From Mitsuaria sp. GD03876 (GTDB lineage Bacteria > Pseudomonadota > Gammaproteobacteria > Burkholderiales > Burkholderiaceae_C), in contig NZ_JAOCCU010000062.1 in the NCBI RefSeq assembly GCF_029840635.1, forward strand, positions 1-32,848: 32,848 nucleotides of DNA. Direction: 5' to 3'. Below, one piece after another: positions 9,810 to 17,500 of this stretch. Numbering within the stretch: position 1 is the first letter of the stretch; each line of letters opens with the position of its first letter. The position numbers and the translations under genes are program-made. The notes under the pieces are model-generated. The model searched no databases, had not been told where the DNA came from, and saw only the letters and a list, made by a program, of their open reading frames with translations.

Positions 9810-11057
9810 ATGGCCGAGCCGACGCCAGCGCTGCCCGATCGCCTGATCGCCCATCTGGACATGGACGCGTTCTACGCGTCCGTGGAGCTGCTGCGTTATC
9901 CGGAACTCAAGGGACTGCCGGTGGTGGTCGGCGGGCGGCGCGCCCACACGCCGCGGGAGCTGCCCGACGGCACGCGCGAGTTCTTCAAGCTGGCCGACTA
10001 CACCGGCCGCGGCGTCGTGACGACGTCGACCTACCCGGCGCGCGACCTCGGCGTGTTCTCCGCGATGGGCCTGATGAAGGCGGCGCTGCGGGCGCCGCAG
10101 GCGGTGCTGCTGCCGGCGGACTTCGATTCGTACCGGCACTACTCGCGGCTGTTCAAGGCGGCGGTGCGCGAGATCGCACCGGTGATCGAGGACCGCGGCA
10201 TCGACGAGATCTACATCGACCTGAGCGACGTGCCGGGCGCGCGCGACGCGGTGGGCCACGATCCGCTGGGCGGCGCGCGCGCGGTGGCGCGGGAGATCAA
10301 GAACTCGGTCCAGAGCGCGACGGGGCTGACCTGCTCGATCGGGGTGACGCCCAACAAGCTGCTGTCCAAGATCGCGTCGGAGCTGGACAAGCCCGACGGG
10401 CTGACGCTGGTCACGATGGCGGAGCTGCCGACGCGGATCTGGCCGCTGCCGGTGCGCCGCATCAACGGCATCGGCCCGAAGGCCGGCGCCAAGCTCGACG
10501 GCCTGGACATCCACACGATCGGCGAGCTGGCGGCGGCGCCGGCGGAGCTGCTGCTGCAGCATTTCGGCGCGGGCTACAGCGCGTGGCTGCACCAGGCGGC
10601 CTGGGGACTGGACGACCGGCCGGTGGTCACGCACAGCGAGCCGGTCTCCATCAGCCGCGAGACCACCTTCGAGCGCGACCTGCACGCGCGGCGCGACCGG
10701 CCCGAGCTGTCGCGGATCTTCACGGCGCTGTGCGAGCAGCTGGCGTCGGACCTGCAGCGCAAGGGCTACCTGGGGCGCACGATCGGCATCAAGCTGCGGT
10801 TCGAAGGCTTCCGCACGGTGACGCGGGACCTGACGCTGGACGAGCCGATCCAGGACGCGGCGTCGATCCGCCACGCGGCGGGCCTGTGCCTCAAGCGGGT
10901 GGACCTGAGCCAGCGGCTGCGGCTGCTGGGCGTGCGGGTGGGCAAGCTGAGCCGGCCCGGTGAACCGGGCCCGGCCCGTCGTGGCCGCGCCGCGGCCCCG
11001 TCCGGCGACACCGCGCCCACGCGGCCGAAGCCGGAGAACCTGACCTTGTTCGGCTGA
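9810..11057 (+). CDS. dinB: DNA polymerase IV (Y-family translesion polymerase)
   Basis: DinB is a low-fidelity polymerase that copies past damaged bases. The catalytic motifs are LDMDAFYASVE at the N-terminus and RGIDEIYIDLSD (about residues 129-140), holding the metal-binding acidic residues. SIGVTPNKLLSKIASELDKP is the conserved palm/thumb motif, and HhH-like INGIGPKAGAKLDGL follows. The C-terminus ends ENLTLFG, a good match to the QLxLF-type beta-clamp-binding peptide. At 415 residues it is longer than E. coli DinB (351); part of the excess is an insertion after VVVGG (about 33-60). I prefer ATG 9810 to the in-frame GTG 9780 because a CACAAT hexamer sits 7 nt before the ATG. No LexA box is seen. 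Confidence 0.94.
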   Translation: MAEPTPALPDRLIAHLDMDAFYASVELLRYPELKGLPVVVGGRRAHTPRELPDGTREFFKLADYTGRGVVTTSTYPARDLGVFSAMGLMKAALRAPQAVLLPADFDSYRHYSRLFKAAVREIAPVIEDRGIDEIYIDLSDVPGARDAVGHDPLGGARAVAREIKNSVQSATGLTCSIGVTPNKLLSKIASELDKPDGLTLVTMAELPTRIWPLPVRRINGIGPKAGAKLDGLDIHTIGELAAAPAELLLQHFGAGYSAWLHQAAWGLDDRPVVTHSEPVSISRETTFERDLHARRDRPELSRIFTALCEQLASDLQRKGYLGRTIGIKLRFEGFRTVTRDLTLDEPIQDAASIRHAAGLCLKRVDLSQRLRLLGVRVGKLSRPGEPGPARRGRAAAPSGDTAPTRPKPENLTLFG

Positions 11058-11239
11058 CCGCGTGCGGTCGCGACAACACAGAAGTCATCGGATGACAAGC
11101 TCCTTCGCGCCGGTTTCAGGTCGCGAGTCGGCATTGCGCAAGCTTTGAACGTCAGGGCGGCGTCTTCGTCGCGTTTTGGGCGATTCAACGAATCAGCCGG
11201 GCAGAGTGGGCGGCTTCTCAGTTCAAGCAGGAGCTCCTC

Positions 11240-11491
11240 ATGCAGACCATCACTTCCCTGTCGTCGCCCGGCAATTCAGCGCAGTCTTCACCGGTTCAGC
11301 GTCACCGCCACTTCGACGGTGATCGGAGCGACTGGTGGATGGCCGTGGTCACGCGGGTCTGCTCTGGTGGCGTGCTGGGCATCTCGCTGAGCGGATTCGT
11401 CGCTGTTCAAAGCCTGACCCGCGATGCGATCGCCGTGGTCGTCGGCGCGGCCATCGTGCTCTGGTGCGCTCGTCGCAACGGTTCCATCTGA
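11240..11491 (+). CDS. Small membrane protein of unknown function (83 aa)
   Basis: I do not recognise this protein. It has a polar, His/Asp-containing N-terminus of about 32 residues, then two likely membrane segments (about 38-58, CSGGVLGISLSGFVAVQSL, and 62-77, AIAVVVGAAIVLWC) and a short basic end. Good coding evidence is AGGAG placed 6 nt before the ATG. The stop lies 18 nt before the next small membrane gene, so the two are probably one transcript. The 180 bp between dinB and this gene hold only two small hairpins (GACCG/CGGTC directly at the dinB stop, and GTCAT/ATGAC near 11091), neither with a T tract. Confidence 0.6.
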   Translation: MQTITSLSSPGNSAQSSPVQRHRHFDGDRSDWWMAVVTRVCSGGVLGISLSGFVAVQSLTRDAIAVVVGAAIVLWCARRNGSI

Positions 11492-11509
11492 CATGCCGAG
11501 GCGCCAACC

Positions 11510-12076
11510 ATGTCTGAATTCATCGATGGCAACCTGCATGAAATGGTGGCCTCCCTGGTCGCGCTGCTCTTCATGATCGGACGGCGCCTGTGGCTCAGGA
11601 AGGTCTTGCTCCGGTCCACGGTCGAGGACTTCGCGATCGGGTCGCTGCTGTATCCCTATGCCCTGATGAGCCTCGCGGTGGTGTCCTCGGCACCGATCAC
11701 CGCCTTGATGTCCGGCCAACGCGGCATGCTGACGATGTCAGGGGCCATGGCGCTGGCGGGCACGCTCATCCAGGCACGAAAGCGGATGGCGCGCTCACCG
11801 CGCCGTCGGAAGTCGCCACAACCAGACCCCGACGACGAGACAGCACACGGCCGGCAACCACGGCACGACCGGCATCACCAGCGCCGAAACGACGGAGCTG
11901 ATCGTCATCATGATCCACGCGGCCTGCTTGGCGCGCAGCGGCACGGCGCGGGTGGCGCGCCACTGGACGATCATCGGCCCGAAGCGCGGGTGGCCGACCA
12001 GCCACGCCTCGCAGCGCGCGGACCCGCGCGCGAAGCAGAACGCGGCCAGCAGCACGAACGGCGTCGTCGGCAGTAG
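11510..12076 (+). CDS. Small membrane protein with a tail antisense to DUF454
   Basis: I do not recognise this protein. Residues 1-95 look real: a GAGG motif 8 nt before the ATG, and three hydrophobic segments (about 11-24, 41-66 and 73-89) separated by basic turns (RRLWLRK). From residue 96 the frame continues for 93 codons exactly opposite the end of the DUF454 gene and reads as Arg/His/Asp-rich sequence with no recognisable pattern. Either the original stop was lost and the tail is a recent extension, or a frameshift truncated a longer protein. It follows the 83-residue membrane gene by 18 nt. Confidence 0.5.
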   Translation: MSEFIDGNLHEMVASLVALLFMIGRRLWLRKVLLRSTVEDFAIGSLLYPYALMSLAVVSSAPITALMSGQRGMLTMSGAMALAGTLIQARKRMARSPRRRKSPQPDPDDETAHGRQPRHDRHHQRRNDGADRHHDPRGLLGAQRHGAGGAPLDDHRPEARVADQPRLAARGPAREAERGQQHERRRRQ

Positions 12077-12289
12077 CGGCAGGAAGATCCCGATCACGCC
12101 GAGCACCAGGCTCAGCGCGCCCGCCGCCATCCACGGCAGACGGCGCCAGAGCGACGCCTGCTCGAGCACGCGGACCGTCGCGTCGTCGAGCGCGGCGTCG
12201 CGAGCAATGTCTCGATCGGCGTCACGAACGGCGTCTCGAGCGGCGTCACGAACGGCATCGACAGCCGTGCTTTCTCGGGAATCGGACAT
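11795..12289 (-). CDS. DUF454 (YbaN-family) inner-membrane protein
   Basis: The core matches the DUF454/YbaN family, whose function is not established. The signature is LGVIGIFLPLLPTTPFVLLA followed by FCFARGSARCEAWL and GHPRFGPMIVQWR, with further hydrophobic segments near the C-terminus (WIMMTISSVVSALVMPVVPW and LPAVCCLVVGVWLW). The 164-residue length exceeds the usual 120-130 because of a charged N-terminal tail of about 45 residues made of repeating AxRDA units. Start 12289 is chosen because TACAGT lies 6 nt upstream; an in-frame upstream Met (12334) lacks support. The C-terminal half is overlapped antisense by the small plus-strand membrane gene. Confidence 0.85.
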   Translation of the reverse strand: MSDSRESTAVDAVRDAARDAVRDADRDIARDAALDDATVRVLEQASLWRRLPWMAAGALSLVLGVIGIFLPLLPTTPFVLLAAFCFARGSARCEAWLVGHPRFGPMIVQWRATRAVPLRAKQAAWIMMTISSVVSALVMPVVPWLPAVCCLVVGVWLWRLPTAR

Positions 12290-12295
12290 CGCGCC

Positions 12296-12301
12296 ACTGT
12301 A
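12296..12301 (-). promoter_or_regulatory. Candidate -10 element of the DUF454 gene (TACAGT)
   Basis: TACAGT on the minus strand lies 6 nt before the ATG at 12289, the same close spacing as at hemC, the LysR gene and the lactate dehydrogenase gene. It implies a leaderless transcript. Confidence 0.4.
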
Positions 12302-12335
12302 GCCGCGCCTCGCGCGCCCGCGTGCGCCTGACACG

Positions 12336-12355
12336 CATGGCCCCGCCGGGCCATG
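12336..12355. promoter_or_regulatory. Inverted repeat (8-4-8) between divergent DUF454 and LysR genes
   Basis: CATGGCCC and GGGCCATG form a perfect inverted repeat around CGCC. It is centred about 36 bp before the predicted LysR-gene start of transcription, so a bound protein would block or contact the -35 region. It does not fit the usual LysR T-N11-A box, so the binder is unknown. Confidence 0.35.
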
Positions 12356-12368
12356 GACGCCCGGACGC

Positions 12369-12374
12369 TACAGT
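12369..12374 (+). promoter_or_regulatory. Candidate -10 element of the LysR gene (TACAGT)
   Basis: TACAGT ends 7 nt before the ATG at 12382, so transcription would begin at the start codon. No -35 match is seen at 17 bp. Confidence 0.4.
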
Positions 12375-12381
12375 CGCGCCC

Positions 12382-13281
12382 ATGAGCGACACCCCCAGCG
12401 ACGCGCTGCGCCTGCCCTCGATCGACGGCCTGCTGGCCTTCGAGGCCGCCGCGCGGCTCGGCAGTCTCGAACGCGCGGCCGAGGCGCTGCATGTCAGCGC
12501 CAGCGCCGTCGGCAAGCGCATCGCCACGCTGGAGGAGCGCCTGGGCCAGCCGCTGCTGACCCGCCATCCATTGCGCCTGACCGCCGCCGGCAAGGAGTAC
12601 CTCGGCCAGGTCCAGACGGCGCTGTCGCTGCTGGCGGCGGTGCCGCTGCACCGCCGCGACCACCAGCGCGTCACGCGGCTGGGCATCAGCAGCCCGCCCA
12701 CCTTCGCGCGCCAGGTGCTGGTCCCCGCCCTGCCCGGCTTCCAGGCCGCGCATCCGGACATCGAGCTCGAGTTGCTGCTGTCCACGCCCTACCTCGACCA
12801 GCCGGCGCCGCCGGCCGATGTCGAGATCTTCGCCGGCGCGATGCCCGCCGGCGGCGAGGTGCTGCTCGACGACGTCGTCACGCCGATGGCCGCCCCGGCG
12901 CTGCTCGCCCGGCTGCCGGCGATCCACGCGCCGGCGGACCTGGCCTCGGCGCCGCTGCTGCGCACGCCGCTGCAGCCCTGGACGCCGTGGTTGCGCGCCG
13001 CCGGACTCGACTGGGCCGAGCCCGCGCAGGGCACCCGCTTCATCGACCTGGGCCTGACGCTGGAGGCCGCGGCCTGCGGCCAGGGCGTCGTGCTCGGCCG
13101 CCCGAGCCTGGCGGCCACCTGGCTGCGCGGCGGCACGCTGAAGCGGCTCTTCGACCTGGCCGTGCCCGCGGCCCTGCCCTACGGCCTGGTGCGTCACCAC
13201 GACGGCGACGCGGCACGCGCGTTCTCGCGCTGGCTCGTGCGCCATTGCGAGACGCTGAGCGCGGACGCCGGCCACGCCTGA
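12382..13281 (+). CDS. LysR-family transcriptional regulator (GcvA-like)
   Basis: The 299-residue protein has a winged helix-turn-helix at about residues 10-68. It reads LRLPSIDGLLAFEAAARLGS, then LERAAEALHVSASAVGKRIATLEE and LGQPLLTRHPLRLTAAG, the classic LysR pattern in its GcvA-like form. A periplasmic-binding-protein-like effector domain follows (about 95-290). The start at 12382 gives the standard short lead to the HTH; an in-frame upstream ATG would add a non-homologous stretch. It precedes the L-lactate-type dehydrogenase gene by 95 nt on the same strand, so that gene is a plausible target. The usual LysR arrangement is divergent, which weakens the inference. Confidence 0.9.
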   Translation: MSDTPSDALRLPSIDGLLAFEAAARLGSLERAAEALHVSASAVGKRIATLEERLGQPLLTRHPLRLTAAGKEYLGQVQTALSLLAAVPLHRRDHQRVTRLGISSPPTFARQVLVPALPGFQAAHPDIELELLLSTPYLDQPAPPADVEIFAGAMPAGGEVLLDDVVTPMAAPALLARLPAIHAPADLASAPLLRTPLQPWTPWLRAAGLDWAEPAQGTRFIDLGLTLEAAACGQGVVLGRPSLAATWLRGGTLKRLFDLAVPAALPYGLVRHHDGDAARAFSRWLVRHCETLSADAGHA

Positions 13282-13322
13282 CCCCGGGAAGTCCCTGAGC
13301 GCGCCGGAACGATCCTCCGGCC

Positions 13323-13349
13323 CGGCCGGCCAAACTTTCCGGCCGGCCG
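13323..13349. promoter_or_regulatory. Inverted repeat (9-9-9) upstream of the lactate-type dehydrogenase gene
   Basis: CGGCCGGCC and GGCCGGCCG flank AAACTTTCC. The right arm covers about -36 to -28 relative to the start expected from the TAGCAT element at 13364-13369. This is a plausible operator. The arms are low-complexity GC sequence, so chance is possible. Confidence 0.3.
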
Positions 13350-13363
13350 CCGCGACCCTGGCC

Positions 13364-13369
13364 TAGCAT
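13364..13369 (+). promoter_or_regulatory. Candidate -10 element of the lactate-type dehydrogenase gene (TAGCAT)
   Basis: TAGCAT ends 7 nt before the ATG at 13377, giving a predicted leaderless transcript. It is the same hexamer and nearly the same spacing as at hemC. Confidence 0.45.
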
Positions 13370-13376
13370 CCGGCGC

Positions 13377-14528
13377 ATGAGCGTCATCACCTGCATCGAA
13401 GACCTGCGCGTACTCGCGCAGAAGCGCGTTCCGCGGATGTTCTACGACTACGCGGACTCCGGCTCCTGGACCGAGGGCACCTATCGGGCCAACGAGGCGG
13501 ACTTCCAGTCGATCAAGCTGCGCCAGCGTGTCGCGGTGAACATGGAGGGCCGCAGCACCGCGGCCACGATGATCGGCCGCCAGGTAGCGATGCCGGTGGC
13601 GATCGCGCCGACCGGGCTGACCGGCATGCAGCACGCGGACGGCGAGATCCTCGCCGCGCAGGCGGCCGAGGCCTTCGGCGTGCCGTTCACGCTGTCGACG
13701 ATGAGCATCTGCTCGATCGAGGACGTCGCGGCCAACACGACCGCGCCGTTCTGGTTCCAGCTCTACGTGATGCGGGACCGGGGCTTCATCAACAGCCTGA
13801 TCGACCGCGCGAAGGCCGCGAAGTGCGAGGCGCTGGTGCTGACGCTGGACCTGCAGATCCTCGGCCAGCGGCACAAGGACCTGAAGAACGGGCTGTCCGC
13901 GCCGCCGAAGCTGACGCTGCCCAACCTGATCAACATGGCGACCAAGCCGCGCTGGTGCCTGGGCATGCTGGGCACGTCGCGGCGGCAGTTCGGCAACATC
14001 GTCGGCCACGTGAAGGGCGTGGGCGACATGGGCTCGCTGTCGGAGTGGACGGCCAAGCAATTCGACCCGCAGCTGAGCTGGGACGACGTGCAGTGGATCC
14101 GCGACCGCTGGGGCGGCAAGCTGATCCTCAAGGGGATCATCGACGAGGAGGACGCGAAGCTCGCGGCCGCGACCGGCGCCGATGCGCTGATCGTCAGCAA
14201 CCACGGCGGGCGGCAGCTCGATGGGGCGGAGTCCAGCATCCGCGCATTGCCGCGCATCGTCGACGCGGTCGGAGACCGCATCGAGGTCCACATGGATGGC
14301 GGGATCCGCTCGGGCCAGGACGTGCTGAAGGCCTGGGCACTGGGGGCGCGCGGAACCTACATCGGGCGCGCTTTCCTGTATGGCCTGGGCGCCATGGGAA
14401 AGCCCGGCGTGAGCCGGGCCTTGGAGATCATCCATCGGGAGTTGGAGCTCACGATGGCGTTTTGTGGGCATCGCGAGCTGCGTGGCGTGGACCGGCGGGT
14501 GCTCCTCCCAGGCACCCTGCCGGCCTGA
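13377..14528 (+). CDS. lldD: FMN-dependent alpha-hydroxy-acid dehydrogenase, probably L-lactate dehydrogenase
   Basis: This flavoenzyme family oxidises L-2-hydroxy acids; the L-lactate enzyme (LldD) passes electrons to quinones at the inner membrane. The 383-residue protein shows RVPRMFYDYADSGSWTE at the N-terminus, the FMN-binding PVAIAPTGLTGMQHADGE, the substrate-site SNHGGRQLDG with catalytic His276 and Arg279, the flavin-phosphate segment HMDGGIRSGQDVLKA, and the C-terminal ELELTMAFCGHREL. The segment between about residues 170 and 230, which carries the membrane-binding loop in lactate and mandelate dehydrogenases, is present (NLINMATKPRWCLGMLG). Lactate specificity is inferred; mandelate or glycolate relatives look alike. 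A LysR gene lies immediately upstream. Confidence 0.85.
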   Translation: MSVITCIEDLRVLAQKRVPRMFYDYADSGSWTEGTYRANEADFQSIKLRQRVAVNMEGRSTAATMIGRQVAMPVAIAPTGLTGMQHADGEILAAQAAEAFGVPFTLSTMSICSIEDVAANTTAPFWFQLYVMRDRGFINSLIDRAKAAKCEALVLTLDLQILGQRHKDLKNGLSAPPKLTLPNLINMATKPRWCLGMLGTSRRQFGNIVGHVKGVGDMGSLSEWTAKQFDPQLSWDDVQWIRDRWGGKLILKGIIDEEDAKLAAATGADALIVSNHGGRQLDGAESSIRALPRIVDAVGDRIEVHMDGGIRSGQDVLKAWALGARGTYIGRAFLYGLGAMGKPGVSRALEIIHRELELTMAFCGHRELRGVDRRVLLPGTLPA

Positions 14529-14549
14529 CGCGGCTGCGGATACAGGCGG

Positions 14550-17500
14550 TCAGATCACGGAGATGCCTGTCGAGGTGCGGATCTGGATGTCGGTGCCGGC
14601 CGGGGGCGCCAGCAGCACGGTCAATTCGGCATGGGCGAAGTCGCCCGCGCCTTGTACGTCGACCAGCAGTCTCACGTAGCCGTCGGACCGGATCTCCTTC
14701 TGGACGAATTGGCCGAGATTCGCGCCCTGGAATCCCTGCAACAGCTGGCTCAGGTCGAGGACATCGCCCTCCGCCTTCGAGTAGTCGAGCACCAGGTCCA
14801 TCCCCCGGGCTGCCGCGCCCCAGCGGAAGGTGTCCGCGCCGCGGCCGCCCGCCATCGTGTCGAACTGGTCTGTGGCCGCGAGCGTATCGGCTTGCGCGCC
14901 GCCCTGCACCAGATGGGACTTCTGCACCTTGCCGTCTTGAAGCATCACGACGGTCGCGAAGGACTGGAGCCCGGCATCGGAGTACTTCACGACCTGGCTC
15001 GTGCCGGCGGTGTTGATGGTCCGCAGCTCGAAAAGTCCTGTGCTGGCGGGCGCGTTGCCGTCCATCTGGAACACGCCATCCGCGGAGATCTCACCGCCCG
15101 ATCCGTTCTTGACCGCGGCATCCAATGAGCGGTACTGGATGGTGCTCGTGTAGGAGATGTTGGACGGTCCGTAGCCCTTGATCATGGAGCCGTCCCAGCG
15201 CATCGGCTCAACGGAGAACTCCGCACTGCCCACCGCATGAGTCGCGGACAGCGGCTTGGATTTGTCCCAGATGACGGTGAGCCATTGGGAGGGACTTCCA
15301 TCACCATGGCGGAGCTCGTACCTCATCTCGCCCCACTTGTCCTCGGGATACAGCCTGGCGGCCACCGTGCCGTTGGAGGTCGGGTAGACGAGCATGCCTT
15401 CCTCGCGGAGCCGCGTCGCGGGCAGGCTCCCCGGGTTCCCGTTCGTGAGGTAGAGCCCGAAGGCGGCACCCGGCTCACCACGGACCACCAGGGTCGGGTC
15501 CGAGGTGACGTTGTCGACGGCAGACGAACCGGTATCGTTCAGCAGGCTGACCGTGAGCGGCACGAAGGCCTTTCGGGTCACCTGCATGGCCGTCTCCGCA
15601 CCGATGTTTCCTGCGGCGTCGATCTGCCGCACGCTGAGTGTCGAGGTGCCGACGGCAAGGGCGCTGGCGCTGAGGGCCTGGCCTTGCCCTTGCTGCCAGG
15701 TCTTGCCCGCGTTGACGCTGTACTGCCAGGTCGCGCCAGACTCCAGGCCGTTGATGCTCACCTGACCAGTCGCATTGAGCACGTCGCTGCCGGTGCTCGT
15801 AACGAGCGTCGGCTTGGTCGGCGCCACCGAGTCCTTCGTCACCTCGAAGGAGTCGCTCGACTCGTTGCCCGCGGCGTCCTTGTTCGTGACGGTGATCTTG
15901 TTGATGCCCTCGACAAGGTGATTGGCCGCGATCGTGTTGCCCTGGCCGGGGGTGGCCGCGCCGCCGTTGACGCTGAAGCTCCACTGGCCGCCGGACTCGA
16001 GGCCACCGATGGTGACCGCGCCCGCGGCGTTGACGGTCGCGTTGCTGCCGCTGGTGGTGTATGTCGGCTTGGTCGGCGCCACCGAATCCTTCGTCACCTC
16101 GAAGGAGTTGCTCGACTCGTTGCCGGCCGCGTCCTTGCTCGTGATGGTGATCTTGTTGATGCCCTCGACAAGGTGATTGGCCGCAATCGTGTTTCCTTGG
16201 CCGGGGTTGGCCGCGCCGCCGTTGACGCTGAAGCTCCACTGGCCGCCGGACTCGAGGCCACCGATGGTGACGGCGCCCGCGGCGTTGACGGTCGCGTTGC
16301 TGCCGCTGGTGGTGTATGTCGGCTTGGTCGGCGCCACCGAATCCTTGGTCACCTCGAAGGAGTTGCTCGACTCGTTGCCTGCGGCGTCCTTGCTCGTGAT
16401 GGTGATCTTGTTGATGCCCTCGGTCAGTTGATCGGCCGCGATGGTGTAGCCCTGACCCGGCTTGGCCACACCGCCGTTGACGCTGAAGTTCCACTGGCCA
16501 CCGTACTCAAGGCCACCGATGGTGACGGCGCCCGCGGCGTTGACGGTCGCGTTGCTGCCGCTGGTGGTGTATGTCGGCTTGGTCGGCGCCACCGAGTCCT
16601 TGATCACCTCGAACGAGTTGCTCGACTCGTTGCCTGCGGCGTCCTTGCTCGTGATGGTGATCTTGTTGACGCCCTCGACAAGGTGATTGGCCGCGATCGT
16701 GTTTCCCTGGCCGGGGGTGGCCGCGCCGCCGTTGACGCTGAAGCTCCACTGACCGCCGGACTCCAGGCCGCCGATGGTGACGGCGCCCGCGGGGTTGACG
16801 GTCGCGTTGGCGCTAGTGGTGGTGAAACTTGGCTTGTTTGGTGCGACCGAGTCCTTGACCACCTCGAACGAGGTGCTCGACTCGTTGCCGGCCGCGTCCT
16901 TGTTCGTGACGGTGATCTTGTTGCTGCCCTCAGTCAGTTGATCGGCCGCGATGGTGTAGCCCTGACCCGGCTTGGCCGCACCGCCGTTGACGCTGAAGTT
17001 CCACTGGCCACCGGATTCGAGGCCGCTGACGATGACCGCTCCCGCACCGTTAACGGTCGCGTTGGCGCTAGTGGTGGTGAAACTCGGCTTGGTTGGTGCG
17101 ACCGAATCCTTCACCACGTTGATCGCCACCGGCTCGCTGCGATTGCCGCTCTTGTCGATCTGCACGATCGAAATGCTGTTGCTGCCTTCAGCCAGGCTGC
17201 CCGCCGGGACGGAGTCGCCGCTGCCGGGGTTCCAGGTCTTGCCGCCGTCAGTCGAGAACTCCCATTTCCCGCCCGATTCCAGACCGCCGACCTTCACCGA
17301 GCCGCTGGCGTTGATTGCCTCCGCGCCGCTGCTGGTCGAGACCTTCGGTGCTTCCGCGACCGTGTCCTTGACGACGGTGACCACCACCGGCTCGCTGCGA
17401 TTGCCGCTCTTGTCGATCTGCACGATCGAGACGCTGTTGTTGCCTTCAGCCAAGCTGCCTGCCGGGACGGAGTCGCCGCTGCCGGGATTCCAGGTCTTGC

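Noticed and set aside
9720-9810. LexA (SOS) box upstream of dinB.
   Set aside because: No CTGT-N8-ACAG is present; the visible palindrome has different half-sites and a 5-bp spacer.
14529-14549. Terminator between the convergent lactate-type dehydrogenase and adhesin genes.
   Set aside because: Only 21 bp separate the stops and no stem with a T tract is visible.
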